A stretch of 64,000 bases of DNA from Methanocellaceae archaeon UBA148 (lineage in GTDB: Archaea > Halobacteriota > UBA148): positions 1 to 64,000 of the forward strand of contig DAHG01000060.1 in NCBI GenBank assembly GCA_002495885.1, in the 5' to 3' direction. A program made the translations under genes and the position numbers. This document shows, piece by piece, positions 34,167 through 43,375 of the stretch. The first letter of the stretch is position 1, and every line of letters begins with the position of its first letter. The notes beneath the pieces were generated by a model that was not told where the DNA came from, searched no databases, and saw nothing but the letters and a program-made list of their open reading frames with translations.

Positions 34167-35368
34167 ACATCCTGTACGTTGCTCCTGATATTCCCATTCC
34201 ACACACAGGAGAGTTCATAGGTGGCTCTACACATGTTTTGAAAATAGCAGAGGGATTGGTAAGGAAGGGCAATAAAGTGATTATCCTATCCCGGAGGATG
34301 ACAAAGAAACAGAAGAAGTACCAAAAAATAGGTGAGAACATTTTTACGAGGCGTGTTTATCGGGGATTAATCGTTCCCATTCAAGGCAAAATATCTACAA
34401 AAGAGGGGGGAAGTACTTTTTTGCGTGGTTTTGTCCAAAAAACGTATTTCTTCATTTACCGTTTTGTCTTAGTTATCCTCGCGCTTTATTTGCTAAAAAA
34501 ACACAAAATAGATTTTGTTCTTGACAGAAGTTCATCAAAAGGAGCAGGAGTATTTTCAGGATTTTTGCTTGGAATACCAACCATCATAGAACTTTTGGAC
34601 CCGGATTACAACAACTTATCGATGAAACTAACGAAGAAGATTTTTGCTTATACTAAAAGTATAATTAATCCAAGTTTTCATCACAAGGTAAAAATTATAA
34701 GTGCTGGCGTAGACCCAAATATTTTTAAACCCGCTTATGAAGAGTTAGAGGATGTTAGGAGTAAATACAACTTAAAGGATAAAAAAGTGGTTGTTTACGT
34801 AGGAGCTATGAGTGCATGGCACGGTGCAGAAGATCTTATTGAGAGTGCTAATAAACTCGAGGGGGATGTGAGGTTTCTCATGGTCGGCAAAGGATTGGAT
34901 ATTCTTGAAGGGGGATTAAAGGAAAAAGGCATTTCCTCCAGGTTCATATTCACAGGATTTGTCGAGCATGAAGATGTGCCAAAATATGTTTCTGCTGCAG
35001 ATGTTGCGGTTGCCCCATATAATCCAAAAGGATTTGGATATATGGAGAAATATGGTTTCTATTTCTCACCAATAAAGATTTTTGAGTATATGGCCTGCAA
35101 GAAACCTGTTGTAGCAAGTGATTTGGAGATAATAAGAGACATCATAAATGAAAACAGATGCGGTTTGTTGGCAAAGCCCGGGGATGCTGAGGATTTTGCT
35201 GAGAAGATAAGAATGCTGATAGAGGATGAAGTTTCGAGGAAAAAGTTTGGTGATAATGGCAGAAATGCAGTGATAGAGAAGTATACTTGGGAAAAAGTTG
35301 CAGACAAAATTTATGATTGTATGTATGGAATCCAAAAAAATAAATTAAGTGATGGGTTGGAGGCATAA
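34163..35368 (+). CDS. GT4-family glycosyltransferase
   Basis: 401 aa. It begins NILYVAPDIPIPHTGEFIGGSTHVLKIAEGLVRKG. A hydrophobic segment near residues 95-115 (FIYRFVLVILALYLLKKH) may anchor it to the membrane. Donor site: VVVYVGAMSAWHGAEDLIESA and PIKIFEYMACKKPVVASDLEIIRD. Third of three coupled GT4 genes, which would add successive sugars to one lipid-linked glycan. The last codons carry GGAGG, the ribosome-binding site for the following gene. Confidence 0.85.
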   Translation: MNILYVAPDIPIPHTGEFIGGSTHVLKIAEGLVRKGNKVIILSRRMTKKQKKYQKIGENIFTRRVYRGLIVPIQGKISTKEGGSTFLRGFVQKTYFFIYRFVLVILALYLLKKHKIDFVLDRSSSKGAGVFSGFLLGIPTIIELLDPDYNNLSMKLTKKIFAYTKSIINPSFHHKVKIISAGVDPNIFKPAYEELEDVRSKYNLKDKKVVVYVGAMSAWHGAEDLIESANKLEGDVRFLMVGKGLDILEGGLKEKGISSRFIFTGFVEHEDVPKYVSAADVAVAPYNPKGFGYMEKYGFYFSPIKIFEYMACKKPVVASDLEIIRDIINENRCGLLAKPGDAEDFAEKIRMLIEDEVSRKKFGDNGRNAVIEKYTWEKVADKIYDCMYGIQKNKLSDGLEA

Positions 35369-35373
35369 GAAAA

Positions 35374-36324
35374 ATGGTAGAGGGAACATCATCAAAAAAG
35401 GATAAATTAGTGATTATGATACCTGCATATAATGAAGAAAAATCGATAGGAGAGGTTATAAAGGAAATTCCGCGTGAAATAGAGGGTTTAGACAAAATAG
35501 AAATTTTAGTAATAAACGATGGGTCTACTGATAGATCTGTAAATATAGCTGAAAATGCTGGTGCCAAGGTATTCTCCCATAAAACAAACCTTGGTTTGGG
35601 CGTTACCTTTAGAGATGGACTAGAAAAAGCGTTAGAAATGGATGCAGACATAATAGTGAATATAGATGCAGATTTTCAGTACGATGCAAAAGAGATTCCA
35701 AAATTAATAGAGCTGGTGATTAACGAAAGAGCAGACATAGTTTTAGGAGATAGACAAATAGATAAATTAAAGCATATGCCGCTGAGCAAAAAATGTGGTA
35801 ATAAAATCGCCACATGGTTGGTCAGAAGAATTACTGGGCTGCCCATAAGAGACGCACAGACGGGTTTCAGAGCATTTTCTCGAGATGCTGCGTTACGAAT
35901 GAACTTGAGAGGAGATTACACATATGTTCAAGAAACACTTATACAAGCAGCCAATAAAAATTTAAAAATAGAGCAAATACCTGTTGAATTCAGAGAAAGA
36001 GACGGAGAGTCAAGACTAATTACAAATATTTTCAGTTATGCGAAATACGCGGGGCTTAATATAATTAAAAGCTATCGAGATTATCGCCCCCTTGAAGTCT
36101 TCACTGCAATAGGGGGCACCATAATCCTAATTGGACTCATATTTGGTGTAAGAGTGGTAATGGACTTTTTAAATTTTGGCCGAGTGGCCCACTTGCCGTC
36201 AGCAATTTTAACAACCATGTTAATTGTCACAGGACTGCTGATAATAACATTCGGACTGCTTGCAGATATGCTGAAAACACAGCGTATTTTTTTAGAGGAT
36301 ATATTCTACAGGCTGAAAAAATGA
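35374..36324 (+). CDS. GT2-family polyprenyl-phosphate glycosyltransferase
   Basis: 316 aa. IMIPAYNEEKSIGEVIKEIP and NIDADFQYDAKEIPKLIELV are the GT-A donor-site motifs, followed by QTGFRAFSRDAALRM. Two C-terminal membrane spans (LEVFTAIGGTIILIGLIFGVRVV; AILTTMLIVTGLLIITFGLLAD) resemble those of the AglJ homologue at 26545, so it probably makes a dolichol-phosphate-linked sugar donor for the membrane glycosyltransferases in the window. GGAGG lies 12 bases before the ATG. Confidence 0.85.
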   Translation: MVEGTSSKKDKLVIMIPAYNEEKSIGEVIKEIPREIEGLDKIEILVINDGSTDRSVNIAENAGAKVFSHKTNLGLGVTFRDGLEKALEMDADIIVNIDADFQYDAKEIPKLIELVINERADIVLGDRQIDKLKHMPLSKKCGNKIATWLVRRITGLPIRDAQTGFRAFSRDAALRMNLRGDYTYVQETLIQAANKNLKIEQIPVEFRERDGESRLITNIFSYAKYAGLNIIKSYRDYRPLEVFTAIGGTIILIGLIFGVRVVMDFLNFGRVAHLPSAILTTMLIVTGLLIITFGLLADMLKTQRIFLEDIFYRLKK

Positions 36325-36359
36325 TAATTTATATGGGTTTATATGACATCAGAAGGGGC

Positions 36360-36398
36360 ATGAAAAAAGTTTTTAATGTAATCGGAGGATTATCTTAA
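36360..36398 (+). other. Twelve-codon minigene overlapping the ribosome-binding site
   Basis: ATG at 36360 opens a 12-codon frame (MKKVFNVIGGLS) that ends at 36398, one base before the ATG of the Gfo/Idh gene. The codons for Gly-Gly form the GGAGGA ribosome-binding site of that gene. It has no clear ribosome-binding site of its own, so it may be chance. Confidence 0.15.
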
Positions 36399-36399
36399 A

Positions 36400-37419
36400 A
36401 TGGAAAAAGAGATAAATGCAGGTATAATCGGTCTGGGTAAAATGGGAATCCTGCATACAGGAATACTCAATAGCTTAGAGGGTGTCAAAGTCACAGCAAT
36501 CGCAGACAAAGAGAGTATCATAAAGAAAATTTTTGGAAATGTTCTGCCATCAGTTAGGAAATATGAAAGTTATAAGAAGATGTTAGATGAAGAGGATTTG
36601 GACATCGTATTTATTACTACGCCGACTTCTCTTCACGTGGAAATGGCAGAAGAGTGCATAGATAGGGGAATAAATTTCTTTGTTGAAAAACCTTTGGGGA
36701 CATCAAGGGAAGAATGTAAGACTTTAATTTTTAAGACGGAAGGGAAATCGGTAACCAATATGGTTGGATATTGCAAACATTTTGTGGATACTTTTAGCAA
36801 AGCAAAGGAGCTCATAGATGGTGGAAATTTAGGCAAACCAGTCTATTTGACTTCTTATATGTACGTATCTCAACAGTTTTCTAAAGGCAGTGGTTGGAGG
36901 TACAAGAAAGAGGCGAGTGGCGGAGGTGTTTTGAGTATTCTTGCAACACATCTTGTGGATGTCCTATTGTGGTTTTTTGGAGATGTAACCTCAGTAGATG
37001 GTCACATTAAGCCCTATTATTCCAAAGAGGTAGAGGATTTCGTGCATTCTTACCTGATGTTCAAAAACGGATTGGAAGGGTACATGGATGCATCATGGAG
37101 CGTTAGAAACTATAGATTGCCGCAGATAAATATAGAAGTGCAATTCGAAAAGGGTATGTTGGTTGTGACTGAGGATTACGTAAAATATTTTTCGGACGTA
37201 AATAGCAAATTTAACATACTTTACAAACAGGACCTATACAAAGGCGTCGAGGTAGACATAGGCGGAGCAGAATACACAAGAGAAGATAAGTATTTTGTGG
37301 ACTGTGTTAAGAACCATAAGCCAGCGGAACTGGATATTTTTTATGCATATAAAGTGCAATGTGTTATAGATGCCATATACGATTCTGCGAATAAAAAAGG
37401 ATCAGTAGAGATCATGTGA
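36400..37419 (+). CDS. Gfo/Idh/MocA-family sugar oxidoreductase
   Basis: 339 aa. NAGIIGLGKMGILHTGIL is the Rossmann NAD(P)-binding site; VEKPLG (about residues 90-95) is the signature with the catalytic-region lysine, and SGGGVLSILATHLVD contains the active-site histidine. It should oxidise or reduce a sugar or inositol derivative, probably a nucleotide sugar needed for the island. It overlaps the next gene region directly (stop at 37419). GGAGGA is eight bases upstream of the ATG. Confidence 0.87.
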   Translation: MEKEINAGIIGLGKMGILHTGILNSLEGVKVTAIADKESIIKKIFGNVLPSVRKYESYKKMLDEEDLDIVFITTPTSLHVEMAEECIDRGINFFVEKPLGTSREECKTLIFKTEGKSVTNMVGYCKHFVDTFSKAKELIDGGNLGKPVYLTSYMYVSQQFSKGSGWRYKKEASGGGVLSILATHLVDVLLWFFGDVTSVDGHIKPYYSKEVEDFVHSYLMFKNGLEGYMDASWSVRNYRLPQINIEVQFEKGMLVVTEDYVKYFSDVNSKFNILYKQDLYKGVEVDIGGAEYTREDKYFVDCVKNHKPAELDIFYAYKVQCVIDAIYDSANKKGSVEIM

Positions 37420-37431
37420 GTGAGTGTAAAA

Positions 37432-38313
37432 ATGAATAGTGATATCGACCCCATAATATTGGGTCACAATCAATTCATAGGAGTAAGTCATCTGAGTCAA
37501 GAAGTTGCAAGAACAGGGGTAGAAAGATTTAGTGATATTAAAAAGGCAGTAGATATAATAAAAATTTCTTCTGACATGGGAGTAAAAGGCATGATGCTTT
37601 CCACGCATCATAGAGCAAAAGACATATTGGACCTCGTCGCTGATGAAGGTTTGAGCGATAAACTAAAATTTTATCCTTTGATACCATATGCACAGGGTTA
37701 TGTACGGAAAGTAAACGAAGTGGGGATCATGGGTCTATTAAACGAAATTTTAAAACCCGCTGGCATGTCAGACAAATTCAAAATACTTTTTAAGGGTGGA
37801 ATATCATTTCTACGCAAGGATTTTATAAAATTGTTAGAAACTTTGTTGGATATAGAGCTTTTAACTTTTAACGAATTTAACGTGAAGGCGATATTTTTAC
37901 ATAATGTGCTGACGGATTTAGGGCTCGCTTTGCAAGCTGAAGAAATATTTGGATTTTACATAGATCACATAAAAGAAAATTATAACGTTGTTCCTGCATT
38001 TGGAACGATGAATTTCGCAAAACTTGTTAAATCTTTTGATGAATGGGGTATCAAAAAACCACTGGTAATGGCATCTTTTAACAAAGTGGGATTTCAAATG
38101 AATCCATCGAGAGAAGAATGTGAGCTAATTCTTAGGGATTATGATGTAGATGTATTGGCAATGAGTACCCTTGCAGCGGGATACTTGAAGCCAAAGGATG
38201 GTTACGAGTATTTATTTTCGTTGCCAAAAATTAAGTCAGTAGTTGTGGGGGTTTCCACAAGGGAGCATGCTGAAGAGACGTTTAACCTACTTCATCAATA
38301 CGGGGGGAAATAA
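37432..38313 (+). CDS. Uncharacterised alpha/beta-barrel-like protein
   Basis: 293 aa from the ATG at 37432; a GTG at 37420 directly after the upstream stop is also in frame. I do not recognise the family. Repeated beta-alpha units (IILGHNQFIGVSH; GVKGMMLSTHH; LKFYPLIPYAQG; NVVPAFGTMNF; KPLVMASFN; VDVLAMSTLAAGYLKP; IKSVVVGVSTREHAEET) suggest a TIM barrel; the last two resemble the end of aldo/keto reductases (GVSTxxHAEE). It lies between a Gfo/Idh oxidoreductase and a glycosyltransferase, so a role in making or modifying a sugar is likely. No signal peptide. Confidence 0.6.
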   Translation: MNSDIDPIILGHNQFIGVSHLSQEVARTGVERFSDIKKAVDIIKISSDMGVKGMMLSTHHRAKDILDLVADEGLSDKLKFYPLIPYAQGYVRKVNEVGIMGLLNEILKPAGMSDKFKILFKGGISFLRKDFIKLLETLLDIELLTFNEFNVKAIFLHNVLTDLGLALQAEEIFGFYIDHIKENYNVVPAFGTMNFAKLVKSFDEWGIKKPLVMASFNKVGFQMNPSREECELILRDYDVDVLAMSTLAAGYLKPKDGYEYLFSLPKIKSVVVGVSTREHAEETFNLLHQYGGK

Positions 38314-38317
38314 CAAA

Positions 38318-39400
38318 GTGACACGGATCATCTTTGTTTCTGGCCGCGAACCAAGTTATGTAAGAAACGCAGTGATATTAAAGGGTCTGAGGATAAATGG
38401 TGCTGATGTAGTCGAATGCACAAATACATCAAATTCTTATCTAGTCAGATGTCCAAAGGTCGTAGGCAAGTTTCTCTTGAAAAATAAAAAGGATTGTGAC
38501 GCAGTTTTTATTGGATATTTCGGTCAGCCTTTGGCGGGCATAATAAGATACCTGACGCCGAGAGATAAACCCATAATTTTCGATGCGTTTTTATCTGCCT
38601 ACGATACAATGTGCTTCGACAGGAAAAAGTTCAAACCAGAGTCATTGATGGGCAAGTGTTTTTATGGATTAGATAAACATTCCTGTGAAATTGCAGATAA
38701 AGTCCTGTTAGATACAAATGCCCACATAGATTATTTTGTGAACACCTTTGAGCTGGAGCGTGAAAAATTCCAGCGGGTTTTTATCGGTGCGGATAGCACG
38801 GTCTTCTATCCGAGGGATGCTGTAAGGGAGAATAAAAAGTTCACAGTCTTTCATTACTCCACGTTTCATCCACTTCATGGTGTGGAGTATATAGTGAAGG
38901 CCGCGAAAATGGTAGAAAAGTATGGAGATATTGAATTCAAACTCTTTGGAGCAGGTATGGAGTATAACAAGATTTTAAAACTTGTCGATACGTTAAATGT
39001 TAAAAATGTTAAGTTTATGGGTTGGACAGACTTCAGGAAGTTTCCCATAGAAATGTCAAAAGCAGACGTTTGTTTAGGTGGTCACTTTTCTGACGTCGAG
39101 AAGGCGAGAAGGGTGATATCAGAGAAGGCATTTGAAGCAATAGCAATGAAGAGGGCGGTTATAGTGGGGGATAATCCTGCAAATAGGGAATTATTCATAG
39201 ATAAGGAGAATGCTTTATTAGTAGAGATGGCGAATCCAGAGTCCTTGGCAAAGGCAATCTTGGAGCTGAGGGATAACGAGCGGTTACGAGAGAGGATTGC
39301 GGAGGGATGTTATGGAATATACAGGGAGAAATGCAGTCCAGAGGTCATAGGAGGAGAGGTGAAGGGGATAATCGAAAAAACGGTTGATTCTGCTACCTGA
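38318..39400 (+). CDS. GT4-like glycosyltransferase
   Basis: 360 aa from the GTG at 38318, which follows GGGGGGAAA at the end of the previous gene; an in-frame ATG at 38243 lies inside that gene. Donor half: FTVFHYSTFHPLHGVEYIVKAAKMVEKYG and KAFEAIAMKRAVIVGDNPANREL. The N-terminal half (FVSGREPSYVRNAVILKGLRINGADVVE) is a divergent acceptor domain. It is the last gene of the plus-strand run, and its stop overlaps that of the convergent nucleotidyltransferase by eight bases. Confidence 0.8.
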   Translation: MTRIIFVSGREPSYVRNAVILKGLRINGADVVECTNTSNSYLVRCPKVVGKFLLKNKKDCDAVFIGYFGQPLAGIIRYLTPRDKPIIFDAFLSAYDTMCFDRKKFKPESLMGKCFYGLDKHSCEIADKVLLDTNAHIDYFVNTFELEREKFQRVFIGADSTVFYPRDAVRENKKFTVFHYSTFHPLHGVEYIVKAAKMVEKYGDIEFKLFGAGMEYNKILKLVDTLNVKNVKFMGWTDFRKFPIEMSKADVCLGGHFSDVEKARRVISEKAFEAIAMKRAVIVGDNPANRELFIDKENALLVEMANPESLAKAILELRDNERLRERIAEGCYGIYREKCSPEVIGGEVKGIIEKTVDSAT

Positions 39401-40283
39401 ACTGCTTTTTAGCTTCTTCAAGCCGATCTAGCGAGTCTATATCAAACCATTTTTTGTTCTTGCTTATAAGATAAGGTGCGATTTTTTCTCCTTTCAGTAA
39501 GAGCCGCTCAATAGCATTTATGAAATTGTACTCGGGAAAAGTATTTTCCCGTGCAAGTTCTTCTACAGTGCTCCAGAAGTTTTTCGATGCTTTACCTGTG
39601 AATTTGGCAATACCTATGAATTCGCCATCGGCTTCAAACTCAGACAGGTCCTTACTTATCGCAGTCACGCGCTTTCCACGAATCTTCACTTTCTCTGAAT
39701 CCCGACTTATGCCCTGTTTTTTGACACCGATAACGCACTTAGAGGGGTATTCAATGATTCCTTTCAGAATATCCGCATCGTAAATAATATCAGAATACGA
39801 GAAGATAAAATCATTTTGTATCTCTTTCAACCCGAGCCATGTTGAGGCTAATATTCCCGTAATCTCAAAGAAGGGATTATAAATACATCTCGCATGATTC
39901 CCTAAATGCTCTGAGAGCTTCTCTTCACCAAAACCAGCAACTACAATTATGTCCTTTATATTATTTTTCAGTAATGCATCAATATTCCAAGCAATTATGG
40001 TTTTACCACCGATCTCAATGAGGCATTTAGGCATATTCTTAGTGAGTGGATAAAGACGTGTGGACCCAGTGGCAGCTACTATTAAAGCCTGTAAATTCGA
40101 GTTCAACCACGGGTTTTCTTTCAGGAAATGGTCAATAAATTCTGGGTCTTTTGCTTCCTCTGCAGTCAATCTTTTGATTGTTCTATGGGCTGTTTTAGTG
40201 CCACTGCGGATGCTCTGAACGAGATAATAATAAATTTTACCTTCACGTCTCACTTCTTTTACAAACACCAATCCGAACACCAA
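39393..40283 (-). CDS. Sugar/headgroup nucleotidyltransferase with an extra N-terminal module
   Basis: 296 aa. Residues about 65-296 are a GT-A-like nucleotidyltransferase: ALIVAATGSTRLYPLTKNMPKCLIEI, the FSYSDIIYD acidic metal site and a WFDIDSLDRLEEA end, as in LicC/PntC-type cytidylyltransferases. The glycine-rich loop is altered: AATGSTRL instead of AAGxGTRL. The first 62 residues (FVKEVRREGKIYYYLVQSIR...HRTIKRL) are not part of the enzyme; they resemble the N-terminal module seen in IS1634-type transposases and some archaeal Fic proteins. Only TTG/GTG starts are available (40283, 40280, 40268). Activity is uncertain because of the loop changes. Confidence 0.7.
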   Translation of the reverse strand: MVFGLVFVKEVRREGKIYYYLVQSIRSGTKTAHRTIKRLTAEEAKDPEFIDHFLKENPWLNSNLQALIVAATGSTRLYPLTKNMPKCLIEIGGKTIIAWNIDALLKNNIKDIIVVAGFGEEKLSEHLGNHARCIYNPFFEITGILASTWLGLKEIQNDFIFSYSDIIYDADILKGIIEYPSKCVIGVKKQGISRDSEKVKIRGKRVTAISKDLSEFEADGEFIGIAKFTGKASKNFWSTVEELARENTFPEYNFINAIERLLLKGEKIAPYLISKNKKWFDIDSLDRLEEAKKQFR

Positions 40284-40552
40284 CTGAATACTAAGCCATC
40301 AAACTTATTAACTTTTGTGGTAAAATTACGCTCCAAGTTGTCCCCTTCTTCTTTCCAGCCCTTTCATCCTGTTAATTAACTTGCCACTTCGCCAATTTAA
40401 AGGGGCCTAATGTTGTTTCTTCTCCGCCTATTATAACCACCTCGTTGAGGTACGGAGTTCAAAAGGGGGTCCACAACTTTGTAGTAAAAATGCGGTATAA
40501 AAAATCGAAAATGTAAATATAGTGGTAAAAAGTAGTAAAACAGGGCACTGGA
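40284..40552. other. Spacer between the two divergent nucleotidyltransferases
   Basis: About 270 bases. On the minus strand frames near 40390-40490 read as coding-like pieces (KVVDPLLNSVP, then after a frame change YLNEVVIIGGEETTLGPFKLAKWQVN and stop), which may be the end of a decayed gene. I cannot name it. Confidence 0.3.
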
Positions 40553-40562
40553 TTTATATACT
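40553..40562 (+). promoter_or_regulatory. TATA box for the LicC/PntC-like gene
   Basis: TTTATATACT lies about 32 bases before the ATG at 40590. The expected transcription start is therefore within a few bases of the start codon, and no ribosome-binding site is present (leaderless). Confidence 0.5.
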
Positions 40563-40589
40563 GGTGCATAAATAGCATGGTGTTGTAAT

Positions 40590-41348
40590 ATGAAGGCGAT
40601 AATTATAGCGGCAGGGATAGGAGTTCGACTGAACCCCTTGACGAATGACACACCAAAGTGTATGTTGAAAGTCAGCGGAAAGACAATTTTGCAGCATCAA
40701 CAGGATGCGTTCCATGCAAATGGCATCACCGACATATCGCTCATAAAAGGCTATAAAAAAGAAGCAATAAATCATAAGGAACTAAAATATTACATAAACG
40801 ACAATTACAGGAACAACAATATCTTAAATAGTTTGTTTTATGCTGAAGAGGAAATGAATGACGAGTTTATCGCCACCTATTCGGACATCATATTCGGGAA
40901 AGATGTCGTGAGGAAGTTGCTGAAAAGTGGGGATGATATAGCTATTATCGTTGATATTGATTGGGCAGGCTACTATGAAGGAAGAACAGAGCATCCAATA
41001 GAAGAAGCTGAAAATGTTATTTTTGATGCCAATAAAAATGTAGTAGAAATTGGGAAGATTGTGAGCAATAAAGAGACTGTGAATGGTGAATTTATCGGGA
41101 TGATAAAATGCAGTAAGAGGGGCACTGGGATTTTCAGGGAATATTTTCATAAAGCAAAGAACGAATTCTTTGGAAAGCCTTTCATCAGGGCAAAGACGTT
41201 TGATGTTGCATACCTTACCGACTTCATTCAGTATCTCGTTAATAATGGCATTAACGTTAAGTGTGTGACGATTGAGCGAGGATGGATTGAGATAGATACA
41301 CTCCAGGATTTTAAAAGGGCGGAGGAGATGGTTACACTCAATAGGTAA
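40590..41348 (+). CDS. LicC/PntC-like cytidylyltransferase
   Basis: 252 aa. AIIIAAGIGVRLNPLTNDTPKCMLKV is the nucleotide-binding loop with the conserved lysine; YINDNYRNNNILNSLFYAEEEM, YSDIIFG and DIAIIVDIDWAGYYEGR match cytidylyltransferases acting on phosphocholine (LicC), inositol phosphate or 2-aminoethylphosphonate (PntC). The C-terminal WIEIDTLQDFKRAEEM completes the fold. It should form a CDP-activated alcohol, which the CDP-alcohol phosphotransferase at 43735 could use. Substrate is not decided by sequence. First gene of a four-gene plus-strand module. Confidence 0.8.
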   Translation: MKAIIIAAGIGVRLNPLTNDTPKCMLKVSGKTILQHQQDAFHANGITDISLIKGYKKEAINHKELKYYINDNYRNNNILNSLFYAEEEMNDEFIATYSDIIFGKDVVRKLLKSGDDIAIIVDIDWAGYYEGRTEHPIEEAENVIFDANKNVVEIGKIVSNKETVNGEFIGMIKCSKRGTGIFREYFHKAKNEFFGKPFIRAKTFDVAYLTDFIQYLVNNGINVKCVTIERGWIEIDTLQDFKRAEEMVTLNR

Positions 41349-41390
41349 CTAATTTTGGGGGGGGTATGAGAGAGATGATAATGAAAAGAA

Positions 41391-42641
41391 ATGGTGATGG
41401 AAAAAAAGAGCCCTTTTGAGAGACAAACGGATGCGATAAAAATGGATAAGCAATTTTGGAATATATGGACATCATATGCCACGTATTACTTTGGCAAAGT
41501 AAATCTGAGCATAGTGGTCCCAGCGCTGTTGGTTACGTATCAGAATCTGAACATGTATAGTTTGGGGCTGATATCGAGTGGGTTCTTCTTCACCTATGCG
41601 ATCGGTCAGTTTTTGCATGGCCAGATTTCTGAGCGGTACAATCCTTTTGCCTATATCTCTGTGGGTCTTATAGGGTCCGCAATCATGAACATGATTCTAG
41701 GGTTTTCGGGTGGGTTCTTTATTATTTTATTTGTTGGAGAGGTGCTTGATGGTGGTTTCCAATCAATGGGTTGGTCATCTATTGTAAGAGCCAATGCGGA
41801 AATGCAAGCAACAGCACGGGATAGAGAAAGAACCTCTACAATCTTAGGTACGTCCTACCAAGTCGGTAACTCTATTGCCTGGCTCATATCTGCCTTTGCT
41901 GTTGGTACCTGGGGCTGGGAAGCAGGATTTTGGATTGCAAGTGTTTTCTTAGTTACACGGGGGATAACACTTCTCATTACTAAACCAAAGATAGAATTTA
42001 AACCAAAACAAAAGATAAAAACTCAGGTTAAGGCAACATTATCCTTCCCCATAGTCATGAGTGGCTTCTCACTGTGTCTGTTGAACATGGTAAGATACGG
42101 AGTTATCTCTTGGATACCGCTCTATTTCTTTTTAGAAGGGAATTTTACAGTGGGAGAAATGGGTCAGATAGGTCTAAAGGTGTTTCTGATCCCGATATTT
42201 GGTGTTTTCGGTACGCTGATATATAACAAGATCAAGGTGGACAAGGATATTACCAGCACGATATTTCTGGTCCTACTGGGGATTAGTTTTGTAATATTCC
42301 CGTACACCAGTGGCTTGGTTGCAACACTCGTCCTCTTAGTGGGCAGTTTCTTCCTGTACGGCCCACACGTATTTATAGTGGCCACCTGTCCATCGCGATT
42401 CAAGGAGGATGCAGTAGTAGCAGCATCAACTGGCTTTATAGATGGGATGGGGTATATCGGTACTGTTTTGATAGGGATAATCGTTCCTTTTTTAGTTGAC
42501 ATCGGAAACGAAAGCTGGGACTATGTATTTGCGTTTTGGGCACTTACCTCATTTGTGACGGCCGCTTTTGTTGCTCTCGTTTATTTTCTGCACTTTAAAA
42601 ACAACAACAATTTCTGTAAAGGTATATCGGAAGAGAGTTGA
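41391..42641 (+). CDS. MFS transporter, organophosphate:phosphate antiporter-like
   Basis: 416 aa, 12 predicted spans. FWNIWTSYATYYFGKVNLSIVVPALL in span 1 and FFFTYAIGQFLHGQISERYNP in the span 2-3 loop match the GlpT/UhpT (OPA) branch of the major facilitator superfamily, which exchanges phosphorylated organics for phosphate. Placed directly after the cytidylyltransferase, it could import the phospho-alcohol or flip a product. ATGs at 41391 and 41397 are both possible; neither has a strong ribosome-binding site. Confidence 0.82.
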   Translation: MVMEKKSPFERQTDAIKMDKQFWNIWTSYATYYFGKVNLSIVVPALLVTYQNLNMYSLGLISSGFFFTYAIGQFLHGQISERYNPFAYISVGLIGSAIMNMILGFSGGFFIILFVGEVLDGGFQSMGWSSIVRANAEMQATARDRERTSTILGTSYQVGNSIAWLISAFAVGTWGWEAGFWIASVFLVTRGITLLITKPKIEFKPKQKIKTQVKATLSFPIVMSGFSLCLLNMVRYGVISWIPLYFFLEGNFTVGEMGQIGLKVFLIPIFGVFGTLIYNKIKVDKDITSTIFLVLLGISFVIFPYTSGLVATLVLLVGSFFLYGPHVFIVATCPSRFKEDAVVAASTGFIDGMGYIGTVLIGIIVPFLVDIGNESWDYVFAFWALTSFVTAAFVALVYFLHFKNNNNFCKGISEES

Positions 42642-42643
42642 GG

Positions 42644-43375
42644 ATGAGCAAATTTGAATGGGAGATCAGAGCCAAAAATTACGACAAGTTAGAATGGGCT
42701 AATAGAGATAAATACATGGAAACGTTCCTTAGAATCTGTGACTTAAAATCTAATTTTTATGCATGTGATGTGGGGACAGGTACGGGAATTATAGCTCATG
42801 CATTGTCACAGTACTGTAAAAGAGTAGAAGCAATAGATATGTCAGAGGCGATGTTACAGATAGCGAGAACTAAACGTCAAAAGAACAACATCAGCTATAG
42901 ACTTATGAATGCAGAGAATATGGAATTTGAATCAGAACTATTTGATTGTGTTACAGCCCGGATGTGTTTTCACCACATTACGCATCAGGATAAGACTATG
43001 AGGGACTGCGTACGGATATTGAAACCCGGTGGAAAGTTTGTCATCTCCGAAGGGATTCCGCCTCAAGGAGCACGGGAGTTTTATACTGAAATGTTCAAGC
43101 TCAAAGAGAATAGAAGAACATATACCGTCGACGATCTGGTGGAATTGTTAAGGCAGGGAGGATTGAGAGAGATAATGATTGAGGTGCACAAAATGCCGAG
43201 TGTGAGCATAAATAATTGGCTGAGTAATTCGGGATTAGACGAAACTACCTGCAAAAAGATTTATGACATGCATGTAGACTGTGAAGAATATGTTAAGAGA
43301 GCTTACAACATGCGGATGTTGGATGGTGAGATCTTCATGGATTGGTTAATCGCAATTGTGTCAGGCGTAAAATAA
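42644..43375 (+). CDS. SAM-dependent methyltransferase (class I)
   Basis: 243 aa. CDVGTGTGIIAHAL (motif I), VEAIDMSEAMLQIA (acidic end of beta-2) and FDCVTARMCFHHI with RILKPGGKFVISEG (motif III) make a UbiE/PmtA-like methyltransferase. The ATG at 42644 is chosen; a TTG at 42638 overlaps the transporter stop. In this module it could N-methylate an amino headgroup or O-methylate a sugar. Substrate unknown. Confidence 0.8.
   Translation: MSKFEWEIRAKNYDKLEWANRDKYMETFLRICDLKSNFYACDVGTGTGIIAHALSQYCKRVEAIDMSEAMLQIARTKRQKNNISYRLMNAENMEFESELFDCVTARMCFHHITHQDKTMRDCVRILKPGGKFVISEGIPPQGAREFYTEMFKLKENRRTYTVDDLVELLRQGGLREIMIEVHKMPSVSINNWLSNSGLDETTCKKIYDMHVDCEEYVKRAYNMRMLDGEIFMDWLIAIVSGVK

Noticed and set aside
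31984..35368. Possibility that the three consecutive GT4 genes are recent tandem copies
   Set aside because: Their N-terminal halves differ strongly; only general GT4 motifs are shared.
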